A DNA stretch of 64,000 nucleotides from NCBI GenBank assembly GCA_002429615.1, contig DJAN01000286.1:23819-87818 (forward strand), given 5' to 3'. Source of the stretch: Lysobacteraceae bacterium UBA6001 (GTDB lineage: Bacteria; Pseudomonadota; Gammaproteobacteria; Xanthomonadales; Xanthomonadaceae). A program made the position numbers and the translations under genes. Below are positions 49,629-57,228 of the stretch, piece by piece. The notes below the pieces were generated by a model. It did no database searches. It saw only the letters and a list, made by a program, of their open reading frames with translations, and was not told the origin of the DNA. Positions within the stretch are counted from its first letter, which is position 1. Each line of letters opens with the position of its first letter.

Positions 49629-50465
49629 ATGAACACGATCACCACCCGCGACGGCGTCGAGATCTTTTTCCAGGATTGGGGCCCGAAGGACGCCCAGCCG
49701 CTGGTCTTCCATCATGGTTGGCCGCTGTCCAGCGATGACTGGGATGCGCAGATGCTGTTCTTCCTCGGCAAGGGCTTCCGCGTCATCGCCCACGACCGCC
49801 GCGGCCATGGCCGTTCCTCGCACGTCGCCGACGGCCATGACATGGCCCACTACGCCGCCGATGCCGCGGCGGTGATGGAACACCTGGACCTGCGCAACGC
49901 GGTGCACATCGGCCACTCGACCGGTGGCGGCGAAGTGGCCGCCTATGTCGCGCGTCACGGCCAGCCGGCCGGCCGCGTCGCCAAGGCGGTGCTGATCAGC
50001 GCGGTGCCGCCGATCATGGTCAAGACCCCGAGCAACCCGGGCGGCCTGCCGATCGAAGTGTTCGACGGCCTGCGTGCGCAGCTCGCCGCCAACCGCTCGC
50101 AGTTCTACCTCGATCTGCCGGGTGGCCCGTTCTACGGCTTCAACCGTGAAGGCGTCAAAACCATTCCGGGTACCGTGCAGAACTGGTGGCGTCAGGGCAT
50201 GGCCGGCAACGCCAAGGCCCACTACGAGGGCATCAAGGCGTTCTCGGAGACCGACCAGACCGAAGACCTGAAGAAGATCGAGGTGCCGGTGCTGGTGATG
50301 CACGGCGACGACGACCAGATCGTGCCGATCGCCGATGCCGGCGAGCTGTCGTGGAAGCTGGTCAAGAACGGCGAGCTGAAGGTCTACAAGGGCTATCCGC
50401 ATGGCATGTGCACCACCCATGCCGACGTGATCAACGCCGACCTGCTGGCCTTCATCCAGCGCTGA
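49629..50465 (+). CDS. Alpha/beta hydrolase, non-haem chloroperoxidase type
   Basis: The 278-residue protein matches the cofactor-free haloperoxidase/esterase group: oxyanion segment [12 protein letters not shown], then [10 protein letters not shown], the nucleophile elbow GHSTGGG with Ser97, the acid in [11 protein letters not shown] and His258 in YPHGM. Such enzymes are esterases that can form peracids from peroxide. GAGGA precedes the ATG at 49629. Its promoter carries the CATACCTTGGTATG-type element, and hairpins follow at 50474-50554. Confidence 0.92.
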   Translation: MNTITTRDGVEIFFQDWGPKDAQPLVFHHGWPLSSDDWDAQMLFFLGKGFRVIAHDRRGHGRSSHVADGHDMAHYAADAAAVMEHLDLRNAVHIGHSTGGGEVAAYVARHGQPAGRVAKAVLISAVPPIMVKTPSNPGGLPIEVFDGLRAQLAANRSQFYLDLPGGPFYGFNREGVKTIPGTVQNWWRQGMAGNAKAHYEGIKAFSETDQTEDLKKIEVPVLVMHGDDDQIVPIADAGELSWKLVKNGELKVYKGYPHGMCTTHADVINADLLAFIQR

Positions 50466-50473
50466 GCCCGCGC

Positions 50474-50498
50474 GGACGCGGCCCACGCGCCCGCGTCC
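50474..50498. terminator. Hairpin after the alpha/beta hydrolase gene
   Basis: GGACGCG (50474-50480) and CGCGTCC (50492-50498) form perfect seven-base arms with an 11-base loop, nine bases after the stop. Confidence 0.55.
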
Positions 50499-50533
50499 CC
50501 GCTACACGCGCCATGTGGTGACCTTCTGCCTCT

Positions 50534-50554
50534 CCGCGCGCCGTTGGCGCGCGG
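50534..50554. terminator. Strong second hairpin before the MFS gene
   Basis: CCGCGCGCC-GTT-GGCGCGCGG has nine-base perfect arms and a three-base loop, with CCTTC/GAAGG pairing further out. With the preceding hairpin it probably separates the hydrolase transcript from the MFS operon. Confidence 0.65.
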
Positions 50555-50614
50555 GAAGGTAGCGGCCGGCCGCGTGTCGGCGGCCACCCTCCCTGCTTGC
50601 CATTGGAATCCGTC

Positions 50615-51808
50615 ATGACCACGGCCCCCTCCTCCCCCGCTTCGCCGCGCGCCCCGCTGTTCGCGATGGCGCTGGCCGCCGGCCTCGCCGTGGCCAACAT
50701 CTATTACAACCAGCCGATGCTCGGCGTCATGGCCAGCAGCCTCGGCGATGCGCGTGTCAGCGCCTGGATTCCCGCGCTCACCCAGGCCGGCTATGCAGCG
50801 GGCCTGCTGCTGTTGCTGCCGCTGGGCGACATGTTCGAGCGCCGCCGGCTGATCGTGGTGCAGTTCCTGCTGCTGGCCCTCGCGCTGGCGCTGACCGCGT
50901 GGTCGCCCGGGCTGGGCATGCTGGCGGTGGGCTCGGTGCTGGTGGGCGCCACCGCCACCGTGGCCCAGCAGATCGTGCCGTTCACCGCCATCCTGTGCGC
51001 GCCTGAAAAGCGCGGCGCGGCGATCGGCACGGTGATGAGCGGCCTGCTCACCGGCATCCTGCTCAGCCGCACCGTGGCCGGCGCGCTGTCGGGCGTGGCC
51101 GGCTGGCGCGCGGTGTACTGGATCGCGGTGCCGGTGGCGGTGGCCGCCGGCCTGCTGATGGCATGGCGCCTGCCACGCCATGCACCGGCCAAGCCGATGG
51201 GGTACGGCGCGCTGCTGGCGTCGCTGGGGCGGCTGTGGCGCGACGAGCCGCGCCTGCGCCGCGCCGCCACCGTGCAGGCGCTGCTGTTCGCCGCGTTCTC
51301 GGCGTTCTGGACCGTGCTCTCGTTGCACCTGGCCGAGCCGCCGCTTGCGCTGGGCGCGGCGTCGGCGGGCCTGTTCGGCATCGTCGGCGCGGTAGGCGTG
51401 GCGATGGCGCCGGTGGCCGGGCGCATCGCCGACCGGCGCGGCCCGGCGCCGGTAATCCGTCTCGGAGCGCTGGCCACGCTGCTGTCGTGGATCGTACTCG
51501 GCATCTGGCCCGGACTGACCGGCTTGGTGATCGGCGTGATCGTGCTGGATTTCGGCGTGCAGATCGCGCTGGTCTCGCACCAGCACCTGATCTACGGCCT
51601 GCATCCGGAATTCAAGAGCCGTCTCAACACCTTGTTCATGACCTCGATGTTCATCGGCGGTGCGCTGGGTTCGTGGGCGTCGGCCACGGTCTGGCACGCC
51701 TTCGGCTGGCCCGGCGTGGCGCTGCTGGGCGTGGTGCTGCCCGCGCTGGCGCTGCTGCTCACCGTGCAACGCACGGCCGTGCCCCACGCCACCGGCAGCG
51801 CTACCTGA
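50615..51808 (+). CDS. MFS transporter (DHA1-like efflux)
   Basis: The 397-residue carrier has 12 membrane segments. The start (LAVANIYYNQPMLGVMASSLGD) and the motif-A-like loop PLGDMFERRRLIVVQF, with GRIADRRGPAPVIRLGA in the second half, fit a drug/metabolite exporter of the MFS. ATG 50615 is preferred over one six codons earlier because the conserved part follows directly. The FAD monooxygenase gene starts 10 bases after the stop, so the two are co-transcribed. Confidence 0.88.
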   Translation: MTTAPSSPASPRAPLFAMALAAGLAVANIYYNQPMLGVMASSLGDARVSAWIPALTQAGYAAGLLLLLPLGDMFERRRLIVVQFLLLALALALTAWSPGLGMLAVGSVLVGATATVAQQIVPFTAILCAPEKRGAAIGTVMSGLLTGILLSRTVAGALSGVAGWRAVYWIAVPVAVAAGLLMAWRLPRHAPAKPMGYGALLASLGRLWRDEPRLRRAATVQALLFAAFSAFWTVLSLHLAEPPLALGAASAGLFGIVGAVGVAMAPVAGRIADRRGPAPVIRLGALATLLSWIVLGIWPGLTGLVIGVIVLDFGVQIALVSHQHLIYGLHPEFKSRLNTLFMTSMFIGGALGSWASATVWHAFGWPGVALLGVVLPALALLLTVQRTAVPHATGSAT

Positions 51809-51818
51809 GGAGATCGCC

Positions 51819-52955
51819 ATGGCACTGGATATCGGCATCTGCGGCGGTTCGGTAGGCGGCCTGTTCAGTGCCGCGCTGCTCGCCCGGCAAGGCCATCGCG
51901 TCACCGTCATGGAGCGCTCGCGACACGGACTGGCCGGGCGCGGCGCCGGACTGGTGGTGCAGGATGCGGTGCTGCGCATTCTCGACGTGCTGGGCCTGGA
52001 CGACGTGGCCGGCCGCGGTGTGTGGGCCGAGGAGCGCATTACCCTGGATGATCGCGGCGAGGTGATCGAGCGTGATCGGCGGCGGCAGATGCAGATGTCC
52101 TGGGATCTGTTGTTCACCGCCTTCCGCGGCTGCGTGCCGGACCGTGATTACCTGGGTGGGGTGGCGGTGGAACGCCTTGTCGCCCATGCCGACCATGTCG
52201 AGGTGGAGACCAGCGATGGCCGTCGCCGCAGCTTCGACCTGTTGCTGGGCGCCGATGGCCAGGCCTCGATCGTGCGTGCGCAGGTGGATGTCGACACGCA
52301 GGGCCATGTCGGCCAGCCCAGCTACGCCGGCTATTGCGCCTGGCGCGGCCTGGTGCCGGAACAGAACGTGCCCCAGGCCGCGGCGGACACGCTGTTCGAA
52401 CGCTTCGCCTTTCATTTCGCCCCCGGCCGCCATGCGCTTGGCTATCTGGTGCCGGGATCCGCAGGCGAGACCCTGCCCGGCCATCGCCGCTACAACTGGG
52501 TGTGGTATCGCCTGCTGCCGGCGACGATGCTGGCAAGCCTGCTCGATCACGCACGCCATGCGCAGGCGCTGTCGCTGGCCCCCGGCGAAGTGCCCGAGGC
52601 CATCCGCGCGCAGCTGCTCGACGAAGCACGCCAGTGGCTGCCGCCGGCGTTCAGCGCAGTGGTCGCCGCCGAGCCGCGTCCCTTCCTGCAGCCGATCTAC
52701 GACTACGCAACCCGCCAGATGGTGCGCGGCCGGCAGGTACTGCTCGGCGACGCCGCCTTCATCGCCCGGCCGCATACCGCGATGGGCGTGGCCAAGGCCG
52801 CCGGCGACGCGATGGCGCTCGCCCAAGCCTTGGCACCGGTGGCCGAGGGCCAGGTGGCTCTGGACGACGCGCTGCGCGACTATGCCCAGCATCGCGCGCC
52901 GGAGGGCCAGGCCGTGGTCGATTACGGCCGCCGGCTGGGCCGCTCCCTGATGTAG
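51819..52955 (+). CDS. FAD-dependent monooxygenase (PHBH fold)
   Basis: The 378-residue flavoprotein has the dinucleotide motif GICGGSVGGLFSAALLARQGHRVTVMER at the N-terminus, the central DLLLGADGQASIVR and the VLLGDAAFIARPHTAMGVAKAAGDAMALAQAL flavin-ribityl motif near residue 310. It is of the salicylate/urate-hydroxylase class that hydroxylates aromatic or N-heterocyclic substrates with NAD(P)H. GAGGAG precedes ATG 51819. It pairs with the upstream exporter, which may remove the substrate or product. Confidence 0.9.
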   Translation: MALDIGICGGSVGGLFSAALLARQGHRVTVMERSRHGLAGRGAGLVVQDAVLRILDVLGLDDVAGRGVWAEERITLDDRGEVIERDRRRQMQMSWDLLFTAFRGCVPDRDYLGGVAVERLVAHADHVEVETSDGRRRSFDLLLGADGQASIVRAQVDVDTQGHVGQPSYAGYCAWRGLVPEQNVPQAAADTLFERFAFHFAPGRHALGYLVPGSAGETLPGHRRYNWVWYRLLPATMLASLLDHARHAQALSLAPGEVPEAIRAQLLDEARQWLPPAFSAVVAAEPRPFLQPIYDYATRQMVRGRQVLLGDAAFIARPHTAMGVAKAAGDAMALAQALAPVAEGQVALDDALRDYAQHRAPEGQAVVDYGRRLGRSLM

Positions 52956-53035
52956 CCCGGCCCCGCGCGATAGCCGCTGCCTGCGCGCCGAGCCGACCGA
53001 CGATCCACGTTCCCTTACCGATCCGAGGATTTCTC

Positions 53036-53527
53036 ATGTCTCCTGCCCCGCTCCTTTCCGCCGGCACGCCGGCACCCGACTTCGCACTGCCCTCCACGCC
53101 GGACCAGCGCGTGTCGTTGTCCTCGTTGCGCGGACAGCCGGTGATCCTGGCGTTCTATCCCGCCGACTGGAGCCCGGTATGCGGCGACCAGATGGCGCTG
53201 TACAACCAGGTCCTGCCGGAGTTCCACCGCGCCGGCGCGCAGCTGCTCGGCATTTCGGTCGATGGCGCGTGGTGCCATGCGGCGTTTTCGGAACAGCGCA
53301 AGCTGCATTTCCCGCTGCTGGCCGACTTCGAGCCGAAGGGTGAGGTCGCGCGCCGCTATGGCGCCTATCGCGACGCCGACGGTATCTGCGAACGGGCGCT
53401 GTTCGTGATCGATGCACAGGGCGACATCGCCTGGAGCCATCTCTCGCCCTTGGGCATCAACCCCGGCGCGGACGGCATCCTGGACGCGCTCGACCGACTT
53501 TCCGCCAAAAAAGGAGCCAACGCATGA
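53036..53527 (+). CDS. Peroxiredoxin (AhpC/TSA, 1-Cys or BCP-like)
   Basis: The 163-residue thiol peroxidase has the thioredoxin-fold signature PDFALPSTPDQRVSLSSLRGQPVILAFYPADWSPVCGDQ, with Cys49 as the peroxidatic cysteine. LGISVDGAWCHAAFSEQRKLHFPLLADFEPKGEVARRYGAY is typical of the AhpE/BCP group; a second Cys in AWC could resolve it. GAGGA precedes the ATG. The last four bases overlap the DsbA-like gene (ATGA), which may supply reducing power. Confidence 0.9.
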   Translation: MSPAPLLSAGTPAPDFALPSTPDQRVSLSSLRGQPVILAFYPADWSPVCGDQMALYNQVLPEFHRAGAQLLGISVDGAWCHAAFSEQRKLHFPLLADFEPKGEVARRYGAYRDADGICERALFVIDAQGDIAWSHLSPLGINPGADGILDALDRLSAKKGANA

Positions 53528-54051
53528 GCCGCCTCACTGTTGCGGTCAACGCCGCCGACCACGCGCAGGGCCCGGCCGATGCGCCGGTGACCCTGGTGGA
53601 ATATGGCGATTACGAATGCCCGTACTGCGGTGAAGCCTATCCGCTGATCAAGGCGGTGCAGGCGGCATTGGGCGACAAGCTGCGCTTCGTCTTCCGCAAC
53701 TTCCCGCTGACCGAAATGCACCCGCACGCCTTGCATGCGGCGCAGTTCGCCGAGGCGGCCGCAACGCACGGCAAGTTCTGGGAAGCGCACGACATGCTGT
53801 ATGAAAACCAGGATGCGCTCCGCGACGCCGACCTGGCCGGTTACGCGCATACCCTGGGGCTGCCGAGCACGGCGTTGGGCCAGGCATTCTCGGGCCACTA
53901 CGACGCGCGCATCGAGGGCGATTTCTCCGGCGGCGTGCGCAGTGGTGTCAATGGCACGCCGAGCCTGTTCATCAACGGGCAGCGCTACGACGGACCGCGC
54001 GACTACGACTCGCTGGTGACGTTGTTGACCGGGTTGGCCGAAGGACGTTGA
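53524..54051 (+). CDS. DsbA-family thioredoxin-fold protein without signal peptide
   Basis: The 175-residue protein carries the CPYC redox motif (Cys32, Cys35) in VEYGDYECPYCGEAYPLI, the helical insert (FRNFPLTEMHPHALHAAQFAEAAATHGKFWEAHDMLYENQ) and the cis-Pro loop NGTPSLFING. It resembles cytoplasmic DsbA-like/BdbD-type oxidoreductases. There is no signal peptide, unlike true periplasmic DsbA. Its start overlaps the peroxiredoxin stop by four bases, arguing that the two work together in peroxide removal. Confidence 0.9.
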   Translation: MSRLTVAVNAADHAQGPADAPVTLVEYGDYECPYCGEAYPLIKAVQAALGDKLRFVFRNFPLTEMHPHALHAAQFAEAAATHGKFWEAHDMLYENQDALRDADLAGYAHTLGLPSTALGQAFSGHYDARIEGDFSGGVRSGVNGTPSLFINGQRYDGPRDYDSLVTLLTGLAEGR

Positions 54052-54058
54052 GCGCCCG

Positions 54059-54079
54059 CCGCTGATCGCCCATCAGCGG
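54059..54079. terminator. Hairpin between DsbA-like and NTF2-like genes
   Basis: CCGCTGAT (54059-54066) and ATCAGCGG (54072-54079) form perfect eight-base arms around CGCCC, seven bases after the DsbA-like stop and before the convergent gene's end. Confidence 0.65.
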
Positions 54080-54105
54080 GCACGCGGGCAGCCGCGCCCG
54101 CCCGG

Positions 54106-54585
54106 CTATGGTGTTGCCAGCGATCGGTGTCCATAGCTCAGCACGCGGGTGATCCGCCACTGATCGCCCACGTGCTGCCAGACGATGACGAACTTCGCCA
54201 CGCCTTCGCACTGGCCGCTGGCCAGCTCGCAGAAGCGATGCTCGCCTTCGGCCAGCGCACCGTAGTCCTTGAGCGGATAGGCACGAAACGAATCGGCGAT
54301 CAGCTCACGGCGCACCTTGTGGCAGATCCACTTGCGGGTGTTGTCGATCACCGTCTGGCGGTCATGGGTGACGCCACCGGTGTCGTGGTAGAACTCCACG
54401 TCCGGGGCGAAATAGCCCGCGAAGGTGTCCAGATCGCAGCGGTTGTAAGCGTCGAACACCGCCTGGTCGAGCTGCAGCAGCTGCGCGTAAAGCGGCCCGT
54501 CGCGCCCGTCATCCTCCGCCCGCGCGACGTGTGAGGCGAACAGTGCCGCCAGGGCCAGCCAGATGGCCGCCGATCGTTTCATCAT
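54106..54585 (-). CDS. Exported NTF2-like (SnoaL/DUF4440-like) protein
   Basis: The 159-residue product has a clear signal peptide (MMKRSAAIWLALAALFASHVARA) and one NTF2-like domain: LLQLDQAVFDAYNRCDLDTFAGYFAPDVEFYHDTGGVTHDRQTVIDNTRKWI at the start and KFVIVWQHVGDQWRITRVLSYGH at the end. Such cone-shaped domains bind small molecules or act as enzymes; no catalytic residues can be assigned. ATG 54585 has GGGGAG eight bases upstream. Not obviously linked to its neighbours. Confidence 0.8.
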   Translation of the reverse strand: MMKRSAAIWLALAALFASHVARAEDDGRDGPLYAQLLQLDQAVFDAYNRCDLDTFAGYFAPDVEFYHDTGGVTHDRQTVIDNTRKWICHKVRRELIADSFRAYPLKDYGALAEGEHRFCELASGQCEGVAKFVIVWQHVGDQWRITRVLSYGHRSLATP

Positions 54586-54613
54586 GCGATGCACTCCCCT
54601 GTCCGATGTCGTC

Positions 54614-54633
54614 GGCGCAAGCCCCCTTGCGCC
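54614..54633 (-). terminator. Hairpin terminator of the HicA-like/HTH operon
   Basis: GGCGCAAG and CTTGCGCC form perfect eight-base arms with a CCCC loop. It lies 87 bases past the HTH gene stop on the minus strand and upstream of the NTF2-like gene. Confidence 0.55.
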
Positions 54634-54719
54634 GTCGCAGCTTCCGGCAACGCCGCCGGCAGGTCAATCGCCTGGATGCCGGCCCCTGCCCGCACCGCCT
54701 GCGGGATGGACCGCCGCGC

Positions 54720-55250
54720 TCAGGCGAACAGCGCCTGGATCACCTTCGGCACGCCCCCGCGCCCGAGGCGCTGCGTGGCATTGGCGATATTGAGCTTCAT
54801 CGTCACCTCCGCCACCTCTGCCAGCGCCGGGTCCACCGGCCGCTGCTGGGTATCGCGGAACCACGCCAGCACCTGGCGCAGATGCCAGAGCGACTGCGCG
54901 CCCTCATGCATCGCCGGCGGGAAGCTTTCCGGATGCGTGACCATCAGCTTGCGCATGTTCTGCCGGCTGCAGCCGAACAGCTCGGCCACATCCGTCAGGC
55001 CCACCAGGTCCGGCGTGGCCTCGACCAGCTCCGCCCCCGGAATGGCCGCCTTCACCGCCCGCACCGCCGATACCACCGCCTCCAGCGCCGACGCCGCATC
55101 ACGCGCGAAGTCCAACGCCAGGCGGCCCGGCTGGCCGATACCCGCCGTCGCATCATCGCAGCCCGCATCGGCCAGCGCATCGAGGTACTGCTCCGGATCG
55201 GCATGCGGATCGGGCAGGCGGAACTTGAGAATGAATTCGTAGCTACTCAT
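54720..55250 (-). CDS. HTH DNA-binding protein, putative antitoxin/regulator
   Basis: The 176-residue protein has an N-terminal alpha/beta region (YEFILKFRLPDPHADPEQYLDALADAGCDDATAGIGQPGRLALDFARDA, about 4-55) and a MerR/AlpA-like helix-turn-helix at about 83-105 (LVGLTDVAELFGCSRQNMRKLMVTHPESFPP, then a WHLRQVLAWF wing). A helical tail ends it. It starts 12 bases after the stop of a small HicA-like protein, with AGGAG before its ATG. The order small protein then HTH protein, and the promoter repeats upstream, fit a self-regulated toxin-antitoxin-like pair. No named family is claimed. Confidence 0.7.
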   Translation of the reverse strand: MSSYEFILKFRLPDPHADPEQYLDALADAGCDDATAGIGQPGRLALDFARDAASALEAVVSAVRAVKAAIPGAELVEATPDLVGLTDVAELFGCSRQNMRKLMVTHPESFPPAMHEGAQSLWHLRQVLAWFRDTQQRPVDPALAEVAEVTMKLNIANATQRLGRGGVPKVIQALFA

Positions 55251-55262
55251 CTTCGACTCCTG

Positions 55263-55523
55263 TCAGGCATCTATGTGTTTGGCCCGTTCCAGCAAACAGC
55301 TGTCCACCACCCGTCGTAATTGTCTGGCGTGATGCTCCGCATTGCGGGGCGTGCTCCAGATGCTGACCAGACAGAACTCGCCACAGCGGCAGTGCACGTT
55401 GTTGTAGGGACAATACATTCGTCCCCACGCGTGACCGCCGCCCACCTTGACCCGCCATCCATGCGACTCGGCATGCCGCAACGCGGCTTCCACTTCGGGT
55501 TTGGGGTGTGATCTTCGGCTCAT
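55263..55523 (-). CDS. Small HicA-like protein with Cys cluster, putative toxin
   Basis: The 86-residue protein begins basic (SRRSHPKPEVEAALRHAESHGWRVKVGGGHAWGRMYCP). The helix followed by HGW-x5-GGGH, with His31, recalls the HicA mRNA-interferase layout in which a conserved His is catalytic. Unlike HicA it continues with four cysteines (C38, C45, C47, C51: CPYNNVHCRCGEFC) that could bind zinc and a conserved-looking SIWSTPRNAEHHARQLRRVVDSC. The ATG at 55521-55523 has no Shine-Dalgarno; the promoter lies so close that the mRNA leader is only about 14 bases. RNase activity is a guess from the motif. Confidence 0.65.
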   Translation of the reverse strand: MSRRSHPKPEVEAALRHAESHGWRVKVGGGHAWGRMYCPYNNVHCRCGEFCLVSIWSTPRNAEHHARQLRRVVDSCLLERAKHIDA

Positions 55524-55543
55524 GGGCAGGGAGGACAGGTGGC

Positions 55544-55571
55544 AGTCTAAGGGGAATCGGCCGGTTGTCAA
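55544..55571 (-). promoter_or_regulatory. Sigma-70 promoter of the HicA-like/HTH operon
   Basis: On the minus strand TTGACA (55571-55566) is followed after 16 bases by TAGACT (55549-55544). The predicted start is about 14 bases from the first codon. This is the best consensus-like promoter seen in the window. Confidence 0.7.
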
Positions 55572-55602
55572 ACGACAACTGACATGCGAATGACTGACAA
55601 CC
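55563..55602. promoter_or_regulatory. TGACAAC repeat operator overlapping the -35
   Basis: GTTGTC-AAAC-GACAAC (55564-55579) is a perfect palindrome covering the -35 hexamer. GGTTGTCA (55563-55570) also pairs with TGACAACC at 55595-55602. Three copies of the half-site therefore lie within 40 bases, as expected for a self-repressing regulator. Confidence 0.65.
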
Positions 55603-55761
55603 TTCCCACCTGCCGGCTTGCTTGAAACCGGCGCCCCCCCCAGATGCATCGGCACTTCGTCAGCGATGACGGATATAGCACGCACCACGCGCGTGCATCG
55701 CGCCGAAAAAGCACGCCATCGCGCTAGCGCGCTGTTCGTATGTCCAACGTCACGACGCGGA

Positions 55762-57228
55762 TCAAACGCGCACGATCGCCCGTGACAACGCCATGTCGCC
55801 CTGCCCCTCCAGCGCGGCATACGCGCCGGTCAATGCCGCGACGAATGCAGGCTCGTCAGCCAGCGCCGCGAACACGCCGCTGTCTTGCACGAACATCGCC
55901 ACATCCTGCGTTGCATCGCCCTGCATCCGCGCACCGAGTGTCGCCAGCCGCGCTGCCAAGGGATCCATCAGCGGGATGCCCGCCTGGGCCTGTCGCCGCA
56001 CGAACTGCAGCCAGGCCGCCACCGGCAGGCATAGCGCATCGATCGGATGGGCGTTGGCGAGCGCCTGCGCCAGGGTGCCGAAGAAGCGCACCGGGATCTT
56101 CTGCGAGCCGTCCTGCGCAATCTGCAACAGGCGGTGACGCACCTGCGGATTGGCGAAGCGCGCCAGGATCGCGTCGATGTAGGCCGCGGTATTCATGCCC
56201 TGCGGCGGATCGAGATTGGGCGCGATATGCGCGCGCATCAGCGTGGCGATGAACGGACCCAGCGTGGGATGCCGCATCGCCTCGGCCACGGTCTCCAGGC
56301 CGAGCAGCGTCCCCAGGTATGCCATCGCCGAATGCGGCGCGTTGAGCAGGCGCAGCTTCGCGCGATCGTAGCCGGCGATATCCGTGCTCAGGGTCACGCC
56401 CACGCGGGCCCAGTCCGGGCGCCCCAGCGCGAAGTCGTCCTCGATCACCCATTGGGTATAGGGCTCGCGCTGCACCGGCCACGCATCCTCCATGCCCAGC
56501 GCGGCTGCCGCACGCTGGCGGAGCGCCTCGTCGCTGGCCGGGGTGATGCTGTCCACCATCGAACGCGGGAAGCGCGCCTGTGCATCGATCCACGCCGCCA
56601 ACGCGGGGTCGACCTGCATCGCATAGCGCACGCATGCGCGCCGCAGCTTGCCGCCATTGTCGGCCAGGTTGTCGCAGCTCAGCACGGTATAGGCCGGCAC
56701 GCCACGCGCGCGCCGCAGGCGCAGGCCGGCGACGAGGTAGCCGATCGCGCTTCCCGGCGTCGTCGGGTTGGCGAGATCCGCCACGATGTCCGGGTGCGCC
56801 AGGTCGAGGCTGTCGCCCGCCAGGCAATAGCCCTTCTCGGTGACGGTCAGCATCACCAGCCGCACGCCGGGGTCGGCCAGCCGGTCCAGCACCGCCGCCT
56901 GCTGCTGCGGTGCGCACAACACCTCGCGTACCGCACCGATCACCCGCCACGCGGCCGGCTCTTCCAGCAAGGCCAGGGCATACAGGCCGTCCTGCGGCTG
57001 CAATGCATCACGCACATCCGGACTGCGCAGCGAGACGCCGCTGATCGCCCAGTCCGGCTCGTGGGCCAGCACGTCGTCCAGATACACCGCCTGGTGGGCG
57101 CGGTGGAACGCGCCGATGCCCAGGTGCACGACGCCGATGCGCGTCGCCGCGCGGTCGTAGCCGGGCCGGCCTACCCCGGCCGGCAACTGCGCCAGGGTGG
57201 CATCGCACAGGCGCGACGGCAGCGACAT
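55762..57228 (-). CDS. uxuB: D-mannonate oxidoreductase (fructuronate reductase)
   Basis: UxuB interconverts D-fructuronate and D-mannonate with NAD(H). The 488-residue product belongs to the polyol/mannitol dehydrogenase family: RIGVVHLGIGAFHRAHQAVYLDD near residue 30, SCDNLADNGGKLRR, FPRSMVDSITP and the catalytic KLRLLNAPHSAMAY. Its ATG overlaps the GH3 stop (TGATG). It is the last gene of the esterase-ManD-GH43-GH3-uxuB operon and links UxaC (31510) to the ManD-type dehydratase. Confidence 0.92.
   Translation of the reverse strand: MSLPSRLCDATLAQLPAGVGRPGYDRAATRIGVVHLGIGAFHRAHQAVYLDDVLAHEPDWAISGVSLRSPDVRDALQPQDGLYALALLEEPAAWRVIGAVREVLCAPQQQAAVLDRLADPGVRLVMLTVTEKGYCLAGDSLDLAHPDIVADLANPTTPGSAIGYLVAGLRLRRARGVPAYTVLSCDNLADNGGKLRRACVRYAMQVDPALAAWIDAQARFPRSMVDSITPASDEALRQRAAAALGMEDAWPVQREPYTQWVIEDDFALGRPDWARVGVTLSTDIAGYDRAKLRLLNAPHSAMAYLGTLLGLETVAEAMRHPTLGPFIATLMRAHIAPNLDPPQGMNTAAYIDAILARFANPQVRHRLLQIAQDGSQKIPVRFFGTLAQALANAHPIDALCLPVAAWLQFVRRQAQAGIPLMDPLAARLATLGARMQGDATQDVAMFVQDSGVFAALADEPAFVAALTGAYAALEGQGDMALSRAIVRV

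Noticed and set aside
36882-55740. Treating the whole block between the two xylan loci as a mobile island
   Set aside because: No integrase, transposase, tRNA or flanking repeats are visible and GC content does not differ from the flanks; only a rearrangement hypothesis is kept.
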